Shown: positions 44,843 to 64,000 of the stretch, one piece after another | Layout of the letters: each line of letters begins with the position of its first letter | Numbering within the stretch: position 1 is the first letter of the stretch | DNA from: Burkholderiales bacterium | GTDB lineage: Bacteria > Pseudomonadota > Gammaproteobacteria > Burkholderiales > SHXO01 | Length of the DNA stretch: 64,000 bases | Reading direction: 5' to 3' | NCBI GenBank assembly: GCA_020854105.1 | Contig: JADZGB010000031.1 | Span: 124,001 to 188,000, forward strand | The notes under the pieces: model-generated | What the model was told of the DNA's origin: nothing | Databases searched by the model: none | Seen by the model: the letters and a program-made list of their open reading frames with translations, nothing else | Translations under genes and position numbers: made by a program

Positions 44843-46348
44843 TCAGGCAGCGGCCCCCGACAGCGCGAAGCGATTGGCGAAGAAGCCCTGGCCGCTTTCG
44901 AGGCGCGCGCGGAACTGCATCCGATAGCGATGATCGTGCAGATGCAGCGTGGGCTCGGCGTGCAGAGCCGGCTGGCGCATGATCAGCACGACCTCGCTGG
45001 CCGGGCCGGCACCGCCGGTCGGCACCGGCAGCAGGATGACCGGCTGCGGATCCCTGTCGCCGTCGGAGATGCCCGCGCGGATGGCGCCGCGGCCGAGCAG
45101 GTGCACGCCTACGGATCGATACAGCGCATCCTTCGCCTCGAGGCGGCGAATCACGCCGACCGACCACGGGCCGGGACGCTCCGGGTGAAATGCCACGATC
45201 TGTCCGATGGCCAGCGGATCGTCCTCGCGCGTACGCACCACCGCACCGATGCCGTGGCGGCTCTCGTCGGCGATGATCCACGACTCGGTGGACTCCTCGG
45301 GACGATCACCGTCCAGGGCACGGAACGCCGCATCCACGCCGGCGGCCGCGTGCATGGTGGCGAGCACGCTGGTGCGTGTCTCGCCGCGCTCGGGCGGTGG
45401 CGCGCCCCAGTAACGCATCAGGTGCTCCAGCACCTCGACCCCGGCCGCGACGCCGGTGTCGTGCGGCAATCCGAGTTCGGAGGGCATCACGCCGCGGTCG
45501 CGCGCCTGGCGGGCGTAGGCGGCGAGGACGTGGCCCGCATCGCCGGGACCGAAGTAGCGATGCGAATCGCGCACCCGCTGCAGCACGTGGCCACGATGCG
45601 GTGGCGTGCCCTGGTCGATGTCCACCACGAAGTGGCAGCCGGGCGCGGGCGACTGGCGCAGCACGAACAGGTCGGCCATGGCCGCGACGATGCGCTCGGC
45701 AGCAGCCTGCGCGGCCGGCAGCAGGCTGCTCATGCCGGACACGGCGAGAATCAGCGCGCGCAGATATTCGCGGCGCACGGTGGACGGCATGCGCATGTCC
45801 GCATACATCCTGAAGCGCAGCGTTGCCACGCCTGTGCGTTCGCAATCCCGATACAGTCTTCCCAGGCGTCCCCAGAGGGTCGGATCCGGCGCGGCATAGG
45901 CGAGCAGCGTCCAGCGCAGCTCGAGCGCGATCGCACGCATCGCGCGCGCGCCCATGCCCGCCACCATCTCCCTGGACGCCGTTCCGGCGCCCAGGGGCTT
46001 CAGGCAGTAGCTGTAGGCGAGCCCCAGTTCGCTCGCGTAAGCGACCGCCGCGCGCCACATGCGACGCTGGCGGTAGGTCTGCATGCGCCCGCCCTCGCCC
46101 AGATAGTCGCGCATGAGACGCAGCCGGAAGGGCTGGACCATCGCGTCCACGCGGTCCACGACCTCGTAGACGCGCTGCATGTCATCGGGAAGTCCCTGGC
46201 GATACGCCTGCATCCAGAAGGCGGCTTCCTCCACGGCGCGCAAGGCATCGTGCTGCGGGAGAACGATGGGCAGCACGCCGACGTCGCGCAGGCGCAGATC
46301 GGTCAGTTCACGCTCGAGAGAGGATTCCGGGGAGGGGGAGGCGTGCAT
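44843..46348 (-). CDS. Hypothetical protein with PilZ-like C-terminal region
   Basis: 501 residues from ATG 46348 (the frame extends upstream without sense). Residues 1-320 are mainly helical, with no recognised domain. The last ~130 residues include WIIADESRHGIGAVVR, IGQIVAFHPE and WSVGVIRRLEA, then a strand with VGVHLLGRGA. This layout (N/D-S-x-x-G, later G-x-V-R/I-R) resembles PilZ and PilZ-related barrels that bind cyclic di-GMP, although the RxxxR and DxSxxG signature is not plainly present (ESRHG). Possibly a degenerate c-di-GMP receptor or cytoskeleton-type factor. Function not assigned. Confidence 0.55.
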   Translation of the reverse strand: MHASPSPESSLERELTDLRLRDVGVLPIVLPQHDALRAVEEAAFWMQAYRQGLPDDMQRVYEVVDRVDAMVQPFRLRLMRDYLGEGGRMQTYRQRRMWRAAVAYASELGLAYSYCLKPLGAGTASREMVAGMGARAMRAIALELRWTLLAYAAPDPTLWGRLGRLYRDCERTGVATLRFRMYADMRMPSTVRREYLRALILAVSGMSSLLPAAQAAAERIVAAMADLFVLRQSPAPGCHFVVDIDQGTPPHRGHVLQRVRDSHRYFGPGDAGHVLAAYARQARDRGVMPSELGLPHDTGVAAGVEVLEHLMRYWGAPPPERGETRTSVLATMHAAAGVDAAFRALDGDRPEESTESWIIADESRHGIGAVVRTREDDPLAIGQIVAFHPERPGPWSVGVIRRLEAKDALYRSVGVHLLGRGAIRAGISDGDRDPQPVILLPVPTGGAGPASEVVLIMRQPALHAEPTLHLHDHRYRMQFRARLESGQGFFANRFALSGAAA

Positions 46349-46413
46349 GGCCGCAGCCGAGCAGCAAGCTCCACGCCAGAGGAGAACCAGGGCTGTTCGA
46401 GCGGCCGGAGCGC

Positions 46414-46445
46414 CGTCCCGGCGAAAGCCGCGCACCGGGATCCAG
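46414..46445. repeat. REP-like palindromic unit (inverted)
   Basis: CGTCCCGGCGAAAGCCG followed by CGCACCGGGATCCAG is a reverse-oriented copy of the dispersed palindrome, with a longer loop. It lies in the 190-base gap between the unknown gene's start (46348) and the OYE stop (46539). A further degenerate piece, GACGGGATTGTCGTCGTCC, follows at 46518-46536. Confidence 0.6.
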
Positions 46446-46538
46446 TCACAACAGACAAGGGCCATTTCACGGAGAAGACCCATTTCCATGTGCGCTGGTC
46501 CGGGCTCTCGCCGGTGCGACGGGATTGTCGTCGTCCCC

Positions 46539-47627
46539 TCAGGGCTTCCATGACGACGGATGACAACGGTCGTACTGGGGCGCGTACGGCGGTGCTTCGG
46601 CACCGAGTTCGCGGGCCGCGTGCCAGGCCCAGCGCGGATCGTCCATCATGCCGCGGGCGATGGCGATCAGGTCGGCGCGGCCGGATTGCACGATCTCGTT
46701 CGCCAGCTTGGCCGTGGTGATCATGCCTACCGCCATCACCGGCATCCTCGTCGCGTTCTTCACCTGCTCGGCGAAGCCCACGTTGTAGCCGGGCGCGAAG
46801 GGGATCTGCTGGCGCGGATCGAGCTGGCCGGACGTTACGTCGAGGAAATCGCAGCCGCGCGCCTCGAGCGCGCGCGCGAACTCCAGCGTCTCGGCCGGCG
46901 TCCAGCCGCCCTCGACCCAGTCGGTGGCCGACACGCGCACGCCCAGCGGCCTGTCCGTGGGCCACACCGCGCGCGCGGCCTCGAACACCTCCAGCGGAAA
47001 GCGCATGCGGTTCCCGGTCGAGCCGCCGTAGGCATCGGTGCGCCGATTCGAGATCGGCGAGAGGAATTCGTGCAGCAGGTAGCCGTGGCCGACGTGCAGT
47101 TCGGCGAGATCGAAGCCCAGGCGCGCGGCCCGCTTCGCCGTGTCGACGACCTGCTGCTTCACCCGCGTGAGGCCTTCGTGGTCCAGCGCCTGCGGCGTGT
47201 GCCAGCCTTGCGCGAACGCGACGGCCGAGGGCGCCAGCGTGGTCCATGCGCCCTCCTCCGGCGCGAGCGGCCTGCCGCCTGCACCCGGCGGATGAGTCGA
47301 AGCCTTGCGGCCGGCATGCGCGATCTGGATGCCGAGCCTGGCCACACCGTGCCTGCGGCAGAAGTCCACCACTCGCCCGAGCGCTGCTTCGCTGGCATCG
47401 TCGTACAGGCCCAGGCAGCGTGGCGAGATGCGCCCCTCGGGCGAGACGTGCGTGGCCTCGATGATCACCAGTCCGGCCGCGCCCATGGTGAACTGTCCCA
47501 CGTGCATCAGATGCCAATCGGTGGCGCAGCCGTTCTCGGCCATGTACTGGCACATGGGCGAGACCACGATGCGGTTGGGAAGCGTCAGCGTGCGCAGTTC
47601 GAAGGGGGTGAAGAGCGGCGGGTTCAT
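46539..47627 (-). CDS. NADH:flavin oxidoreductase, Old Yellow Enzyme family (YqjM-like)
   Basis: 362 residues. The FMN-barrel start TPFELRTLTLPNRIVVSPMCQY carries the active-site Cys (about 26) typical of the thermophilic-like/YqjM class. Other pieces are IQIAHAGRKAST, the substrate His region in HVGHGYLLHEFLSPISNRR (His-Gly-His in place of His-Ala-Ala-His is unusual), and MAVGMITTA and LIAIARGMMDDP near the phosphate site. It reduces activated C=C bonds with NADPH. It stands divergent from the aminotransferase gene. Confidence 0.92.
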   Translation of the reverse strand: MNPPLFTPFELRTLTLPNRIVVSPMCQYMAENGCATDWHLMHVGQFTMGAAGLVIIEATHVSPEGRISPRCLGLYDDASEAALGRVVDFCRRHGVARLGIQIAHAGRKASTHPPGAGGRPLAPEEGAWTTLAPSAVAFAQGWHTPQALDHEGLTRVKQQVVDTAKRAARLGFDLAELHVGHGYLLHEFLSPISNRRTDAYGGSTGNRMRFPLEVFEAARAVWPTDRPLGVRVSATDWVEGGWTPAETLEFARALEARGCDFLDVTSGQLDPRQQIPFAPGYNVGFAEQVKNATRMPVMAVGMITTAKLANEIVQSGRADLIAIARGMMDDPRWAWHAARELGAEAPPYAPQYDRCHPSSWKP

Positions 47628-47783
47628 GGATGGGCGCGAGTGGTCGGGTAGCTGGGCTGGATTATAGAGGCCCGTCGATGGAGTGACCGACGTCAGCACC
47701 ACCGGTCCCGGCGCCAGACCGAACCCGGCCGGGCAGCCGGCATGAGAGAATCCAGCGTCCGCTTTTCGACCCGCACCGTCTCG

Positions 47784-48968
47784 ATGTCCGCCGCTGCCCT
47801 CACTGCCCGCCCCGCCGTCCTCGATCTGCGTCCCTCCCGCATCCGCGAGGTGGCCAATGCCGCCATGGGCCGGGTCGACGTACTGCCGTTCTGGTTCGGC
47901 GAGCCGGACGAGGTCACGCCGGACTTCGTGCGCCAGGCGGCCATCGACTCTCTCAACGCGGGGGAGACCTTCTACAGCCAGAACCTGGGACTGCCCGAGC
48001 TGCGCGCCGCGATCGCCACCTACCTGACCAGGCTGCACGGTCCCACCAGCGCCGAGCAGATCGCCGTCACCAGTTCCGGCCTGTCGGCGTTGCAGCTGGC
48101 GACCCAGGCCCTGGTCGGCCCCGGCGACCGTGTGGTCGAGGTGACGCCGCTGTGGCCGAACCTGGTGGAGATTCCCAAGATCCTCGGCGCGCACGTCGAG
48201 TGCGTGGCGCTGCAGTGGCGTGCGGGCGGCTGGCAGCTCGATCTCGACCGCCTGCTCGGCGCACTCACGCCCGACACCCAGGTGCTGTTCCTCAATTCGC
48301 CGAACAACCCCACCGGCTGGACCATCTCGCGCGCCGAGCAGCGCACGCTGCTGGATCACTGCCGCAGGCACGGCATCTGGCTGATCGCCGATGACGCCTA
48401 CGAGCGCCTGTACTACGACGATGCGGCGACGGTCGCGCCTTCCTTCCTGGAGATCGCCACCGCCGAGGATCGCCTGGTCAGTACCAACACCTTCTCCAAG
48501 ACCTGGCTGATGACCGGCTGGCGCCTAGGCTGGCTGCGCGCGCCGCAGGCCCTGATCGCGGATATGCCGAAGCTGATCGAGTACAACACCTCGTGCGCGC
48601 CGGTGTTCGTGCAGCGCGCCGGCATCGTCGCCATCGAGCGCGGCGATCCCGTGATCGAACGCACGCGCGCCCGGTTCCGCCGCGCACGGGACTTCCTGGT
48701 CGAGCGCCTGCGCGGGATCCCCGGCCTGGAGGTCGCGGTGCCGCCCGGCGCCATGTACGTGTTCTTCAAGGTCGCGGGGCTGCACGACAGCCTGGCGCTG
48801 TGCAAGCACCTGGTCGGCAGCACCGGCCTGGGACTCGCTCCCGGCGTGGCCTTCGGGCCCGAGGGAGAGGGTTTCGTGCGCTGGTGCTTCGCGGCGAGCG
48901 AGGAGCGGCTGGCCGAGGGTGTGGAGCGACTGCGCAACGGTCTCGCGACCTTCCCGCGCCACGCCTGA
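47784..48968 (+). CDS. PLP-dependent aminotransferase, class I/II
   Basis: 394 residues from ATG 47784 (alternative ATG 47742). Fold type I residues: Asn in NSPNNPTGW (about 175), Asp in IADDAYERLYYDD (about 206), Tyr in the same stretch, catalytic Lys in TNTFSKTWLMTGWRLGW (about 239-241) and Arg in FVRWCFAAS near the C-terminus. The FSKTWxMTGWR motif is that of the aspartate/branched aminotransferase subgroup. It is the first gene in a rightward run and its stop lies 8 bases before the AI-2E-family gene. Substrate unknown. Confidence 0.9.
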   Translation: MSAAALTARPAVLDLRPSRIREVANAAMGRVDVLPFWFGEPDEVTPDFVRQAAIDSLNAGETFYSQNLGLPELRAAIATYLTRLHGPTSAEQIAVTSSGLSALQLATQALVGPGDRVVEVTPLWPNLVEIPKILGAHVECVALQWRAGGWQLDLDRLLGALTPDTQVLFLNSPNNPTGWTISRAEQRTLLDHCRRHGIWLIADDAYERLYYDDAATVAPSFLEIATAEDRLVSTNTFSKTWLMTGWRLGWLRAPQALIADMPKLIEYNTSCAPVFVQRAGIVAIERGDPVIERTRARFRRARDFLVERLRGIPGLEVAVPPGAMYVFFKVAGLHDSLALCKHLVGSTGLGLAPGVAFGPEGEGFVRWCFAASEERLAEGVERLRNGLATFPRHA

Positions 48969-48975
48969 GTGCGCC

Positions 48976-50019
48976 GTGAACCGCCCCGATACTCCGCCGC
49001 CGCTAGCCGTCGTGCCGCGCGCGAGCGGCTACGAGATCGCGGCGTGGATCATCGCCGGCGCAGCGCTGTTCCTGACCCTGAAGCTGCGCCTGCTGCCCGC
49101 ACTGATGGCCGGGCTGCTGGTGTACGCGCTGGTGCACATGGTCGCCCCCCGCCTGCGCGCGGTGAACGTGGGCGAGAAGCGGCGCAAGCTGGTGGCCGTT
49201 GCGCTGCTCGCGACCATCATCGTGACCCTCATCACCGCGGCGATCCTCGGCGCGATCGCGTTCTTCCGCAGCGACGTGGGCAACCTGTCCGCCCTGCTGG
49301 TGCAGATGGCCGACATCATCGCCGACTCGCGCGGCATGCTGCCCGGCTGGATTACGGAGAGGCTGCCGCACACCGCGGACGAATTGCGCGCCAACATGGA
49401 GGGCTGGCTGCGTCAGCACGCGGGCGACGTGCAGGCATTCGGCGCGCGCTTCGGTGTCGCACTGGTGCACGTGCTGGTGGGCCTGATCATCGGCGCGATG
49501 ATCTCGCTCAACGAGGCCGTGTCGATGGAGCAGCCGCGCCCGCTGGAGAAGGCCATGTTCGAGCGTGTGCGCCGGCTGGCCGATGCCTTCCGCCGCATCG
49601 TGTTCGCGCAGGTGCGCATCTCCGCGCTGAACACCTTCCTGACCGGCCTGTACCTCGCGGTGTTGCTGCCGCTCGTGGACGTGCACCTGCCGTTCGTGAA
49701 GACCATGATCCTGGTCACCTTCCTGGTCGGACTGCTGCCGGTGATCGGCAACCTGATCTCGAACACGGTGATCGTCGTGGTCAGCCTGAGCCACTCGCTG
49801 TTCGCTGCGGCGGGCTCGCTCGCGTTCCTGGTGATCATCCACAAGCTCGAATACTTCGTGAACGCGCGCATCATCGGCTCGCAGATCCGCGCCCGGGCGT
49901 GGGAGCTGCTGCTCGTCATGCTGATCGGCGAGGCGGCGTTCGGTGTGGCCGGCGTGATCGCCGCCCCGGTGTTCTACGCCTACGTGAAGGACGAGCTGAA
50001 GAGCCGCCTGCTGATCTGA
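48976..50019 (+). CDS. AI-2E family membrane transporter
   Basis: 347 residues from GTG 48976. About eight hydrophobic helices arranged in the family's pattern: paired helices at the N-terminus, a soluble amphipathic region (about 115-170), then the C-terminal block with LLPVIGNLISNTVIVVVSLS and RIIGSQIRARAWELLLVML. The family includes exporters of varied solutes; despite the name, an autoinducer-2 role is not implied. Its stop is one base before the next ATG. Confidence 0.85.
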   Translation: MNRPDTPPPLAVVPRASGYEIAAWIIAGAALFLTLKLRLLPALMAGLLVYALVHMVAPRLRAVNVGEKRRKLVAVALLATIIVTLITAAILGAIAFFRSDVGNLSALLVQMADIIADSRGMLPGWITERLPHTADELRANMEGWLRQHAGDVQAFGARFGVALVHVLVGLIIGAMISLNEAVSMEQPRPLEKAMFERVRRLADAFRRIVFAQVRISALNTFLTGLYLAVLLPLVDVHLPFVKTMILVTFLVGLLPVIGNLISNTVIVVVSLSHSLFAAAGSLAFLVIIHKLEYFVNARIIGSQIRARAWELLLVMLIGEAAFGVAGVIAAPVFYAYVKDELKSRLLI

Positions 50020-50020
50020 C

Positions 50021-50677
50021 ATGACCCTCAAGTTCGTGATCGTCCCGGTGACCCCGTTCTCGCAGAACTGCTCCCTGCTGTTCGACGCTGACAGCGGCGC
50101 CGGCGTCGTGGTCGATCCAGGGGGTGACCTCGAGCGCATCCTCGCCGCAGCGGACAGGCACGGCGTGAAGCTGAAGAAGATCCTGCTCACGCACGGGCAC
50201 ATCGATCACTGCGGCGGAACGGCCGAGCTGTCGGAGCGACTCGGCCTCCCCGTGGAGGGACCGCATCGGGAGGATGCGTTCTGGATCGACCAGCTGCCCA
50301 CCCAGGGAAGGATGTTCGGCTTTCCGCGGCTGCGCGCGTTCACGCCCAGGCGCTGGCTCGACACCGGCGATACGGTGCGCTTCGGCGAGGTCGAACTGGA
50401 AGTGCGGCACTGCCCCGGCCACACGCCGGGACACGTGATCTTCTTCGCGCGCGAGGCGCGCCTCGCCTTCGTGGGCGATCTGCTGTTCCAGGGTTCGATC
50501 GGCCGCACGGATTTCCCGCGCGGCGATCACGCCACGCTGCTGCGTTCGATCCGCGAGCAGCTCTGGCCCCTCGGCGACGACGTGCGCTTCGTTCCCGGAC
50601 ACGGCCCGACGTCCACCTTCGGCGAAGAACGGCGCAGCAACCCGTTCGTTTCCGACCACGCGCCGGACGCACTCTAG
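50021..50677 (+). CDS. MBL-fold metal-dependent hydrolase (glyoxalase II-like)
   Basis: 218 residues. The zinc motif is LLTHGHIDHCGG (HxHxDH), further ligands are in CPGHTPGHVIF and in FVGDLLFQGSIGRTD, and a last His in VPGHGPTSTFGEE. The overall form is that of small glyoxalase-II/YcbL-like proteins. It probably hydrolyses a thioester. It begins one base after the AI-2E-family stop and is coupled with it. Confidence 0.92.
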   Translation: MTLKFVIVPVTPFSQNCSLLFDADSGAGVVVDPGGDLERILAAADRHGVKLKKILLTHGHIDHCGGTAELSERLGLPVEGPHREDAFWIDQLPTQGRMFGFPRLRAFTPRRWLDTGDTVRFGEVELEVRHCPGHTPGHVIFFAREARLAFVGDLLFQGSIGRTDFPRGDHATLLRSIREQLWPLGDDVRFVPGHGPTSTFGEERRSNPFVSDHAPDAL

Positions 50678-50690
50678 AGCGAGAGGGGCA

Positions 50691-51311
50691 ATGGGCCTTT
50701 ACGAACGATTCGTGCTCGCCCCCGCACTGAACCGCGTGTGCGCTCTGCCGCTGGTGACGGCACAGCGGCGCAGGATCGTGCCGCAGGCGCGCGGACGCGT
50801 GCTCGAGATCGGTCTGGGCAGCGGCCTCAACTTCCCTCACTACGATCCGGCGCGGGTCACGTCGGTGACCGGCCTCGACCCCAGCGAGGCGCTGTTCGCC
50901 TACGCGCGTGCACGTGCGCGCGGCCTGGGGTTTCCGGTGGAGCTGGTGGCGGCCGGCGCCGAGGCCAATGCGCTGCCTGACGCCGCCTTCGACACTGTTC
51001 TGGTGACCTACACGCTGTGCTCCATCCCCGAAGTCGAACGCGCGCTCGCGCACATGCGGCGCGTGCTCGCGCCCGGTGGGCGGCTGCTGTTCTGCGAGCA
51101 CGCCTCGGCCCCCGATCCCGGCGTGCGGCGCATGCAGCAATGGCTCGAGCCGGCATGGAAGCGCCTGGCCGGCGGCTGCCACCTCACGCGCGATACACCG
51201 TCACTGCTCGCGGGGGCCGGATTCGTCATCGAGACAATGGCGTCCTACTACGTGCCGAAGGTTCCGCGCTTCGCCGGCTATCACCGGGTCGGTTCGGCTC
51301 ACGCCGGCTGA
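50691..51311 (+). CDS. Class I SAM-dependent methyltransferase
   Basis: 206 residues. Motif I is VLEIGLGSGLNFPHY (about 37-51), the acidic residue of motif II in GLDPSEAL, the post-I region LPDAAFDTVLVTYTLCSI and the motif III-like VLAPGGRLLFCEH. A UbiE-like small-molecule methyltransferase fold with Cys-containing LTRDTPSLL-type C-terminus. Ribosome site GAGAGGGG just upstream; 13 bases after the MBL gene. Confidence 0.87.
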   Translation: MGLYERFVLAPALNRVCALPLVTAQRRRIVPQARGRVLEIGLGSGLNFPHYDPARVTSVTGLDPSEALFAYARARARGLGFPVELVAAGAEANALPDAAFDTVLVTYTLCSIPEVERALAHMRRVLAPGGRLLFCEHASAPDPGVRRMQQWLEPAWKRLAGGCHLTRDTPSLLAGAGFVIETMASYYVPKVPRFAGYHRVGSAHAG

Positions 51312-51352
51312 GGCGCGCGCCCGGACCGTTCGACCCTGCCACGGAGTGCCGC

Positions 51353-52315
51353 ATGACAGACCTGCCCACCCTCGCCCAGCTCGATGCCGCCGCGCGCACC
51401 GTGTACGAGGCGATGCTGCCCACGCCTCAATACCGCTGGCCGCTGCTGAGCGAGGCGCTCGGCACCGAGCTGTGGGTCAAGCACGAGAATCACACACCCG
51501 TCGGCGCGTTCAAGGTGCGCGGCGGGCTGGTCTATTTCGCCGACCTGGCCGCTGGCGCGAACCGGCCGGCGGGCGTGGTGAGCGCCACGCGCGGCAACCA
51601 CGGCCAGTCCATCGCGCTCGCTGCCGCCCGCCACGGCATCGCCTCGACCATCGTCGTGCCGCACGGCAACAGCGTGGAGAAGAATGCCGCCATGCGCGCC
51701 CTGAGGGCGACGCTCGTCGAGCACGGTGACGACTTCCAGGCTGCCCGCGAGCATGCCGTCCGGCTGGCGCAGGAGAACGGCTGGCACATGGTGCCCTCCT
51801 TCCACCCGCTGCTGGTGCGCGGCGTGGGCACCTGGTCGCTGGAGATGCTGCGCGCCGTGCCCGGACTCGACGTGGTCTACGTACCGATCGGCCTCGGCTC
51901 GGGCATCTGCGGCATGATCGCCGCGCGCGAGGCGCTCGGCCTGAAGACCACGATCGTGGGCGTGGTGTCATCGCACGCGCCCGCCTATGCGCTCTCCTTC
52001 GCGCAACGCCAGGCGCTCTCCCACCCGGTGAGCACGCTCATCGGCGACGGCATGGCCTGCAGCACGCCCGAACAGCCCGCGCTGGAGTGGATATGGCGCC
52101 ACGTCGAGCGGATCGTGCAGGTCAGCGACGACGAACTGCGGGCCGCGATGCGGCTGCTGTTCCGGACCACGCACAATACCGCCGAGGGAGCGGGCGCGGC
52201 CGGGCTCGCGGCGGCATGGCAGGAGCGGGAACGGCTACGCGGCAGGAAGGTGGGGGTGGTGCTCAGCGGCGCAAACGTGGACAGCGAGGTGTTCGGGGCG
52301 GTGCTCCTGCGCTAG
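51353..52315 (+). CDS. Threonine dehydratase-like PLP enzyme (fold type II)
   Basis: 320 residues. Catalytic Lys in PVGAFKVRGG (about 52), the Ser/Asn-rich loop SATRGNHGQSIALAA (about 77-91) and the phosphate-binding glycine loop IGLGSGICGM (about 179-188). No C-terminal ACT regulatory domain, so it is of the catabolic/serine-racemase-like subgroup. It could deaminate threonine, serine or 3-hydroxyaspartate. Last gene of the rightward run; the convergent M29-like gene ends 73 bases beyond. Confidence 0.88.
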   Translation: MTDLPTLAQLDAAARTVYEAMLPTPQYRWPLLSEALGTELWVKHENHTPVGAFKVRGGLVYFADLAAGANRPAGVVSATRGNHGQSIALAAARHGIASTIVVPHGNSVEKNAAMRALRATLVEHGDDFQAAREHAVRLAQENGWHMVPSFHPLLVRGVGTWSLEMLRAVPGLDVVYVPIGLGSGICGMIAAREALGLKTTIVGVVSSHAPAYALSFAQRQALSHPVSTLIGDGMACSTPEQPALEWIWRHVERIVQVSDDELRAAMRLLFRTTHNTAEGAGAAGLAAAWQERERLRGRKVGVVLSGANVDSEVFGAVLLR

Positions 52316-52388
52316 CGGCTTTCTGCACGGTTCGACGCGGCGCCGAAGGGGCGCGGCGGGGAGCGCTCCGGCGCGAGCGAATCGATCC

Positions 52389-53548
52389 TCACGACACGAA
52401 CTCGCCGGCACGCATGAGCGGCGTGCTGCGTCCGTCCGGCCCCAGGCCGTCCACCTCGGTGGTAGATGTGCCGAACATGCACTCGATGCGCAGGCCCTGC
52501 TCCGGACCGAATCCGAGGTGGCTGGCAGCCTGGCGGTCCAGCAGGGGGCTGCAGAACAGCGTGCCCTGCCGCGCGAGGCAGGAAGAGGCCGGCACCAGTC
52601 CGATGGCGTGCAGGCGCCGCGTGGCCCCGGCGGCGAACAGCGCGGCGACCTGTGCCGCGCCGCTGTCGGCCGCGACCTGCGTGGCAAGGCCGTTGCGGAA
52701 CTCGGCGCGCAGGCCGTGCACCAGTGTGCCGCCCAGGGCCAGCGGGCGCGAGAACTTCACGTGGCCTTCGGCCGTGCACCCGTCCAGCACGGCGCACAGC
52801 TCCTCGCATGGCAGGCCAGGCAGTATCTGTGCGCCGTCGGGCGCACGCTGCATCGCGCCGCGCCAGCTCTGGCCTGGAGCCAGCCCCAGGCGCAGGTCGG
52901 TGGCCGCATCGCGCACTCGCAGTGCGACGAATCCGCGCGCCTGCAAATCATCCCGGCGTGCCGCCAGTGCCTCCAGGTGCCTGCGCCAGGCCTGCTGCGG
53001 CGCCGGCGTGTTCAGTCGCATGGCGTCGAACAGCACCTGCCACAGCCGCGCGCACGCCTCCCCGGGCGGAAGTGCCGGGAACACGTGTAGCGCCCAGGCT
53101 TCGGTCACGAACGGCACCGCGCTGCCGGTCACGGCGGCCGGCAGTGCCGCCTCGCCCTGCGTGCCAGCGACATGCGCGGCGGCGGCATGCGCGCGAACGA
53201 TGCGCTCGGGGGCGATGCCCTCCAGCAGGTCCGGATAAGGCCCCAGCACGCGCAGCAGCACGGCGCCCGCACGCACGGCCTCGGACACGGATCGCGCCGG
53301 CCACGGCGCGGCGTGGTCCAGCGCCGCATCGCTGCCGGCGACGAGCCGCTCGCGGATCAGCCGAGGATCCTCGTACACGCAGGTGACGGCGCGCGCCCCG
53401 CGCTCATAGGCGCGGCCGGCCAGCCGGCGCACCAGCGGAGCGGCTTCCAGCGGGGCGGTGATCACCAGGTCCTGGCCGGAGCGCAGCTGCACGGCGGTGT
53501 CGATGGCCAGTGCGGCCAGTGGAGCCAGGTCGGGCAGCGCCTGAGCCA

Positions 53549-53549
<1 letters not shown>
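52389..53549 (-). CDS. M29 aminopeptidase-like protein coupled to the NRPS, metal site degenerate
   Basis: 386 residues. The overall sequence follows the M29 (AmpS/AmpT) family: LPCEELCAVLDG in the first metal region, then GGTLVHGLRAEFRNG, LVPASSCL, LLDRQAASHLGFG and the ending MFGTSTTEVDGLGPDGR. In active M29 enzymes the metal ligands are Glu, Glu, His, Tyr, His, Asp. Here the first Glu (CEE) and the His of ASHLGFG remain. The second Glu region reads LHAIGLVP with Ala; the Tyr is gone in a ~20-residue gap; and the HxD of the final strand (normally HVDFM) is RIECM. Its ATG overlaps the NRPS stop (TGATG), so it is translated with the synthetase. A hydrolytic aminopeptidase role is doubtful; a new biosynthetic or binding role is possible. 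Confidence 0.72.

Positions 53550-64000
<10,451 letters not shown>

Noticed and set aside
48976..50019. Reading the AI-2E-family gene as a quorum-sensing exporter
   Set aside because: The family name is historical and most members carry other solutes; no luxS or signal genes are adjacent.

Overview
This 64 kb window is uniformly GC-rich with dense, short-gap gene packing, and looks like a chromosomal segment of a proteobacterium. A high-GC betaproteobacterium (Burkholderiales-like) is my best guess, from the gene families present: ba3-type oxidase, DNR/CRP regulator, BTAD-TPR regulator, GcdH, and IorA with a long IorB. That placement is inference; no rRNA or other marker gene is present. I see no tRNA, CRISPR array, integrase or insertion sequence.

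Layout. (1) 1-3.5 kb: a terminal oxidase operon (subunits I, II and a one-helix subunit, leftward), divergent heme A synthase, and a Crp/Fnr-family regulator behind a near-perfect FNR-type box. (2) 3.6-8.2 kb: SDR, YCII-like, amidase and ATP-grasp genes. (3) 8.5-13.5 kb: one apparently intact hybrid histidine kinase flanked by remnants of sensory genes (receiver/CheR, DUF5985-like, MASE1 kinase). (4) 13.7-21.4 kb: CxxC protein and pirin, BTAD-TPR regulator with a divergent methyltransferase, BLUF photoreceptor, ketopantoate-reductase-like enzyme, TDT transporter. (5) 21.5-30.2 kb: VanZ, IorB and IorA leftward; an aldehyde dehydrogenase, beta-hydroxyacid dehydrogenase, unknown protein and alpha/beta hydrolase operon rightward. 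(6) 30.3-34.0 kb: a second cluster of eroded chemosensory-like genes (CheB-PAS with in-frame deletions, frameshifted CheB, PAS protein lacking the kinase histidine), with a GST. (7) 34.1-38.7 kb: phosphoketolase, phosphotransacetylase and acetate kinase, a complete acetyl-phosphate module. (8) 38.8-47.6 kb: carbonic anhydrase, glutaryl-CoA dehydrogenase-like enzyme, an L,D-transpeptidase facing an Lpp/OprI-like lipoprotein, GST, M20 peptidase, an unknown PilZ-like protein, an Old Yellow Enzyme. (9) 47.8-52.3 kb: a rightward run of aminotransferase, AI-2E-family membrane protein, MBL hydrolase, methyltransferase and threonine-dehydratase-like genes. (10) 52.4-64.0 kb: a leftward operon with the last modules of a nonribosomal peptide synthetase (A fragment-T-C-A(nMT)-T-E-C-A-T-TE), whose stop codon overlaps the start of an M29-aminopeptidase-like gene.

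The most interesting element is the NRPS plus its coupled M29-like partner, which keeps the family fold signature but has lost most of the residues that bind metal in the family. The second theme is the density of partly deleted or frameshifted signalling genes (six in about 26 kb). A third is a dispersed REP-like palindrome (core GGATNCCGGC...GCCGGNATGACG) that recurs between genes at seven or more loci and in one case supplies a stop codon.
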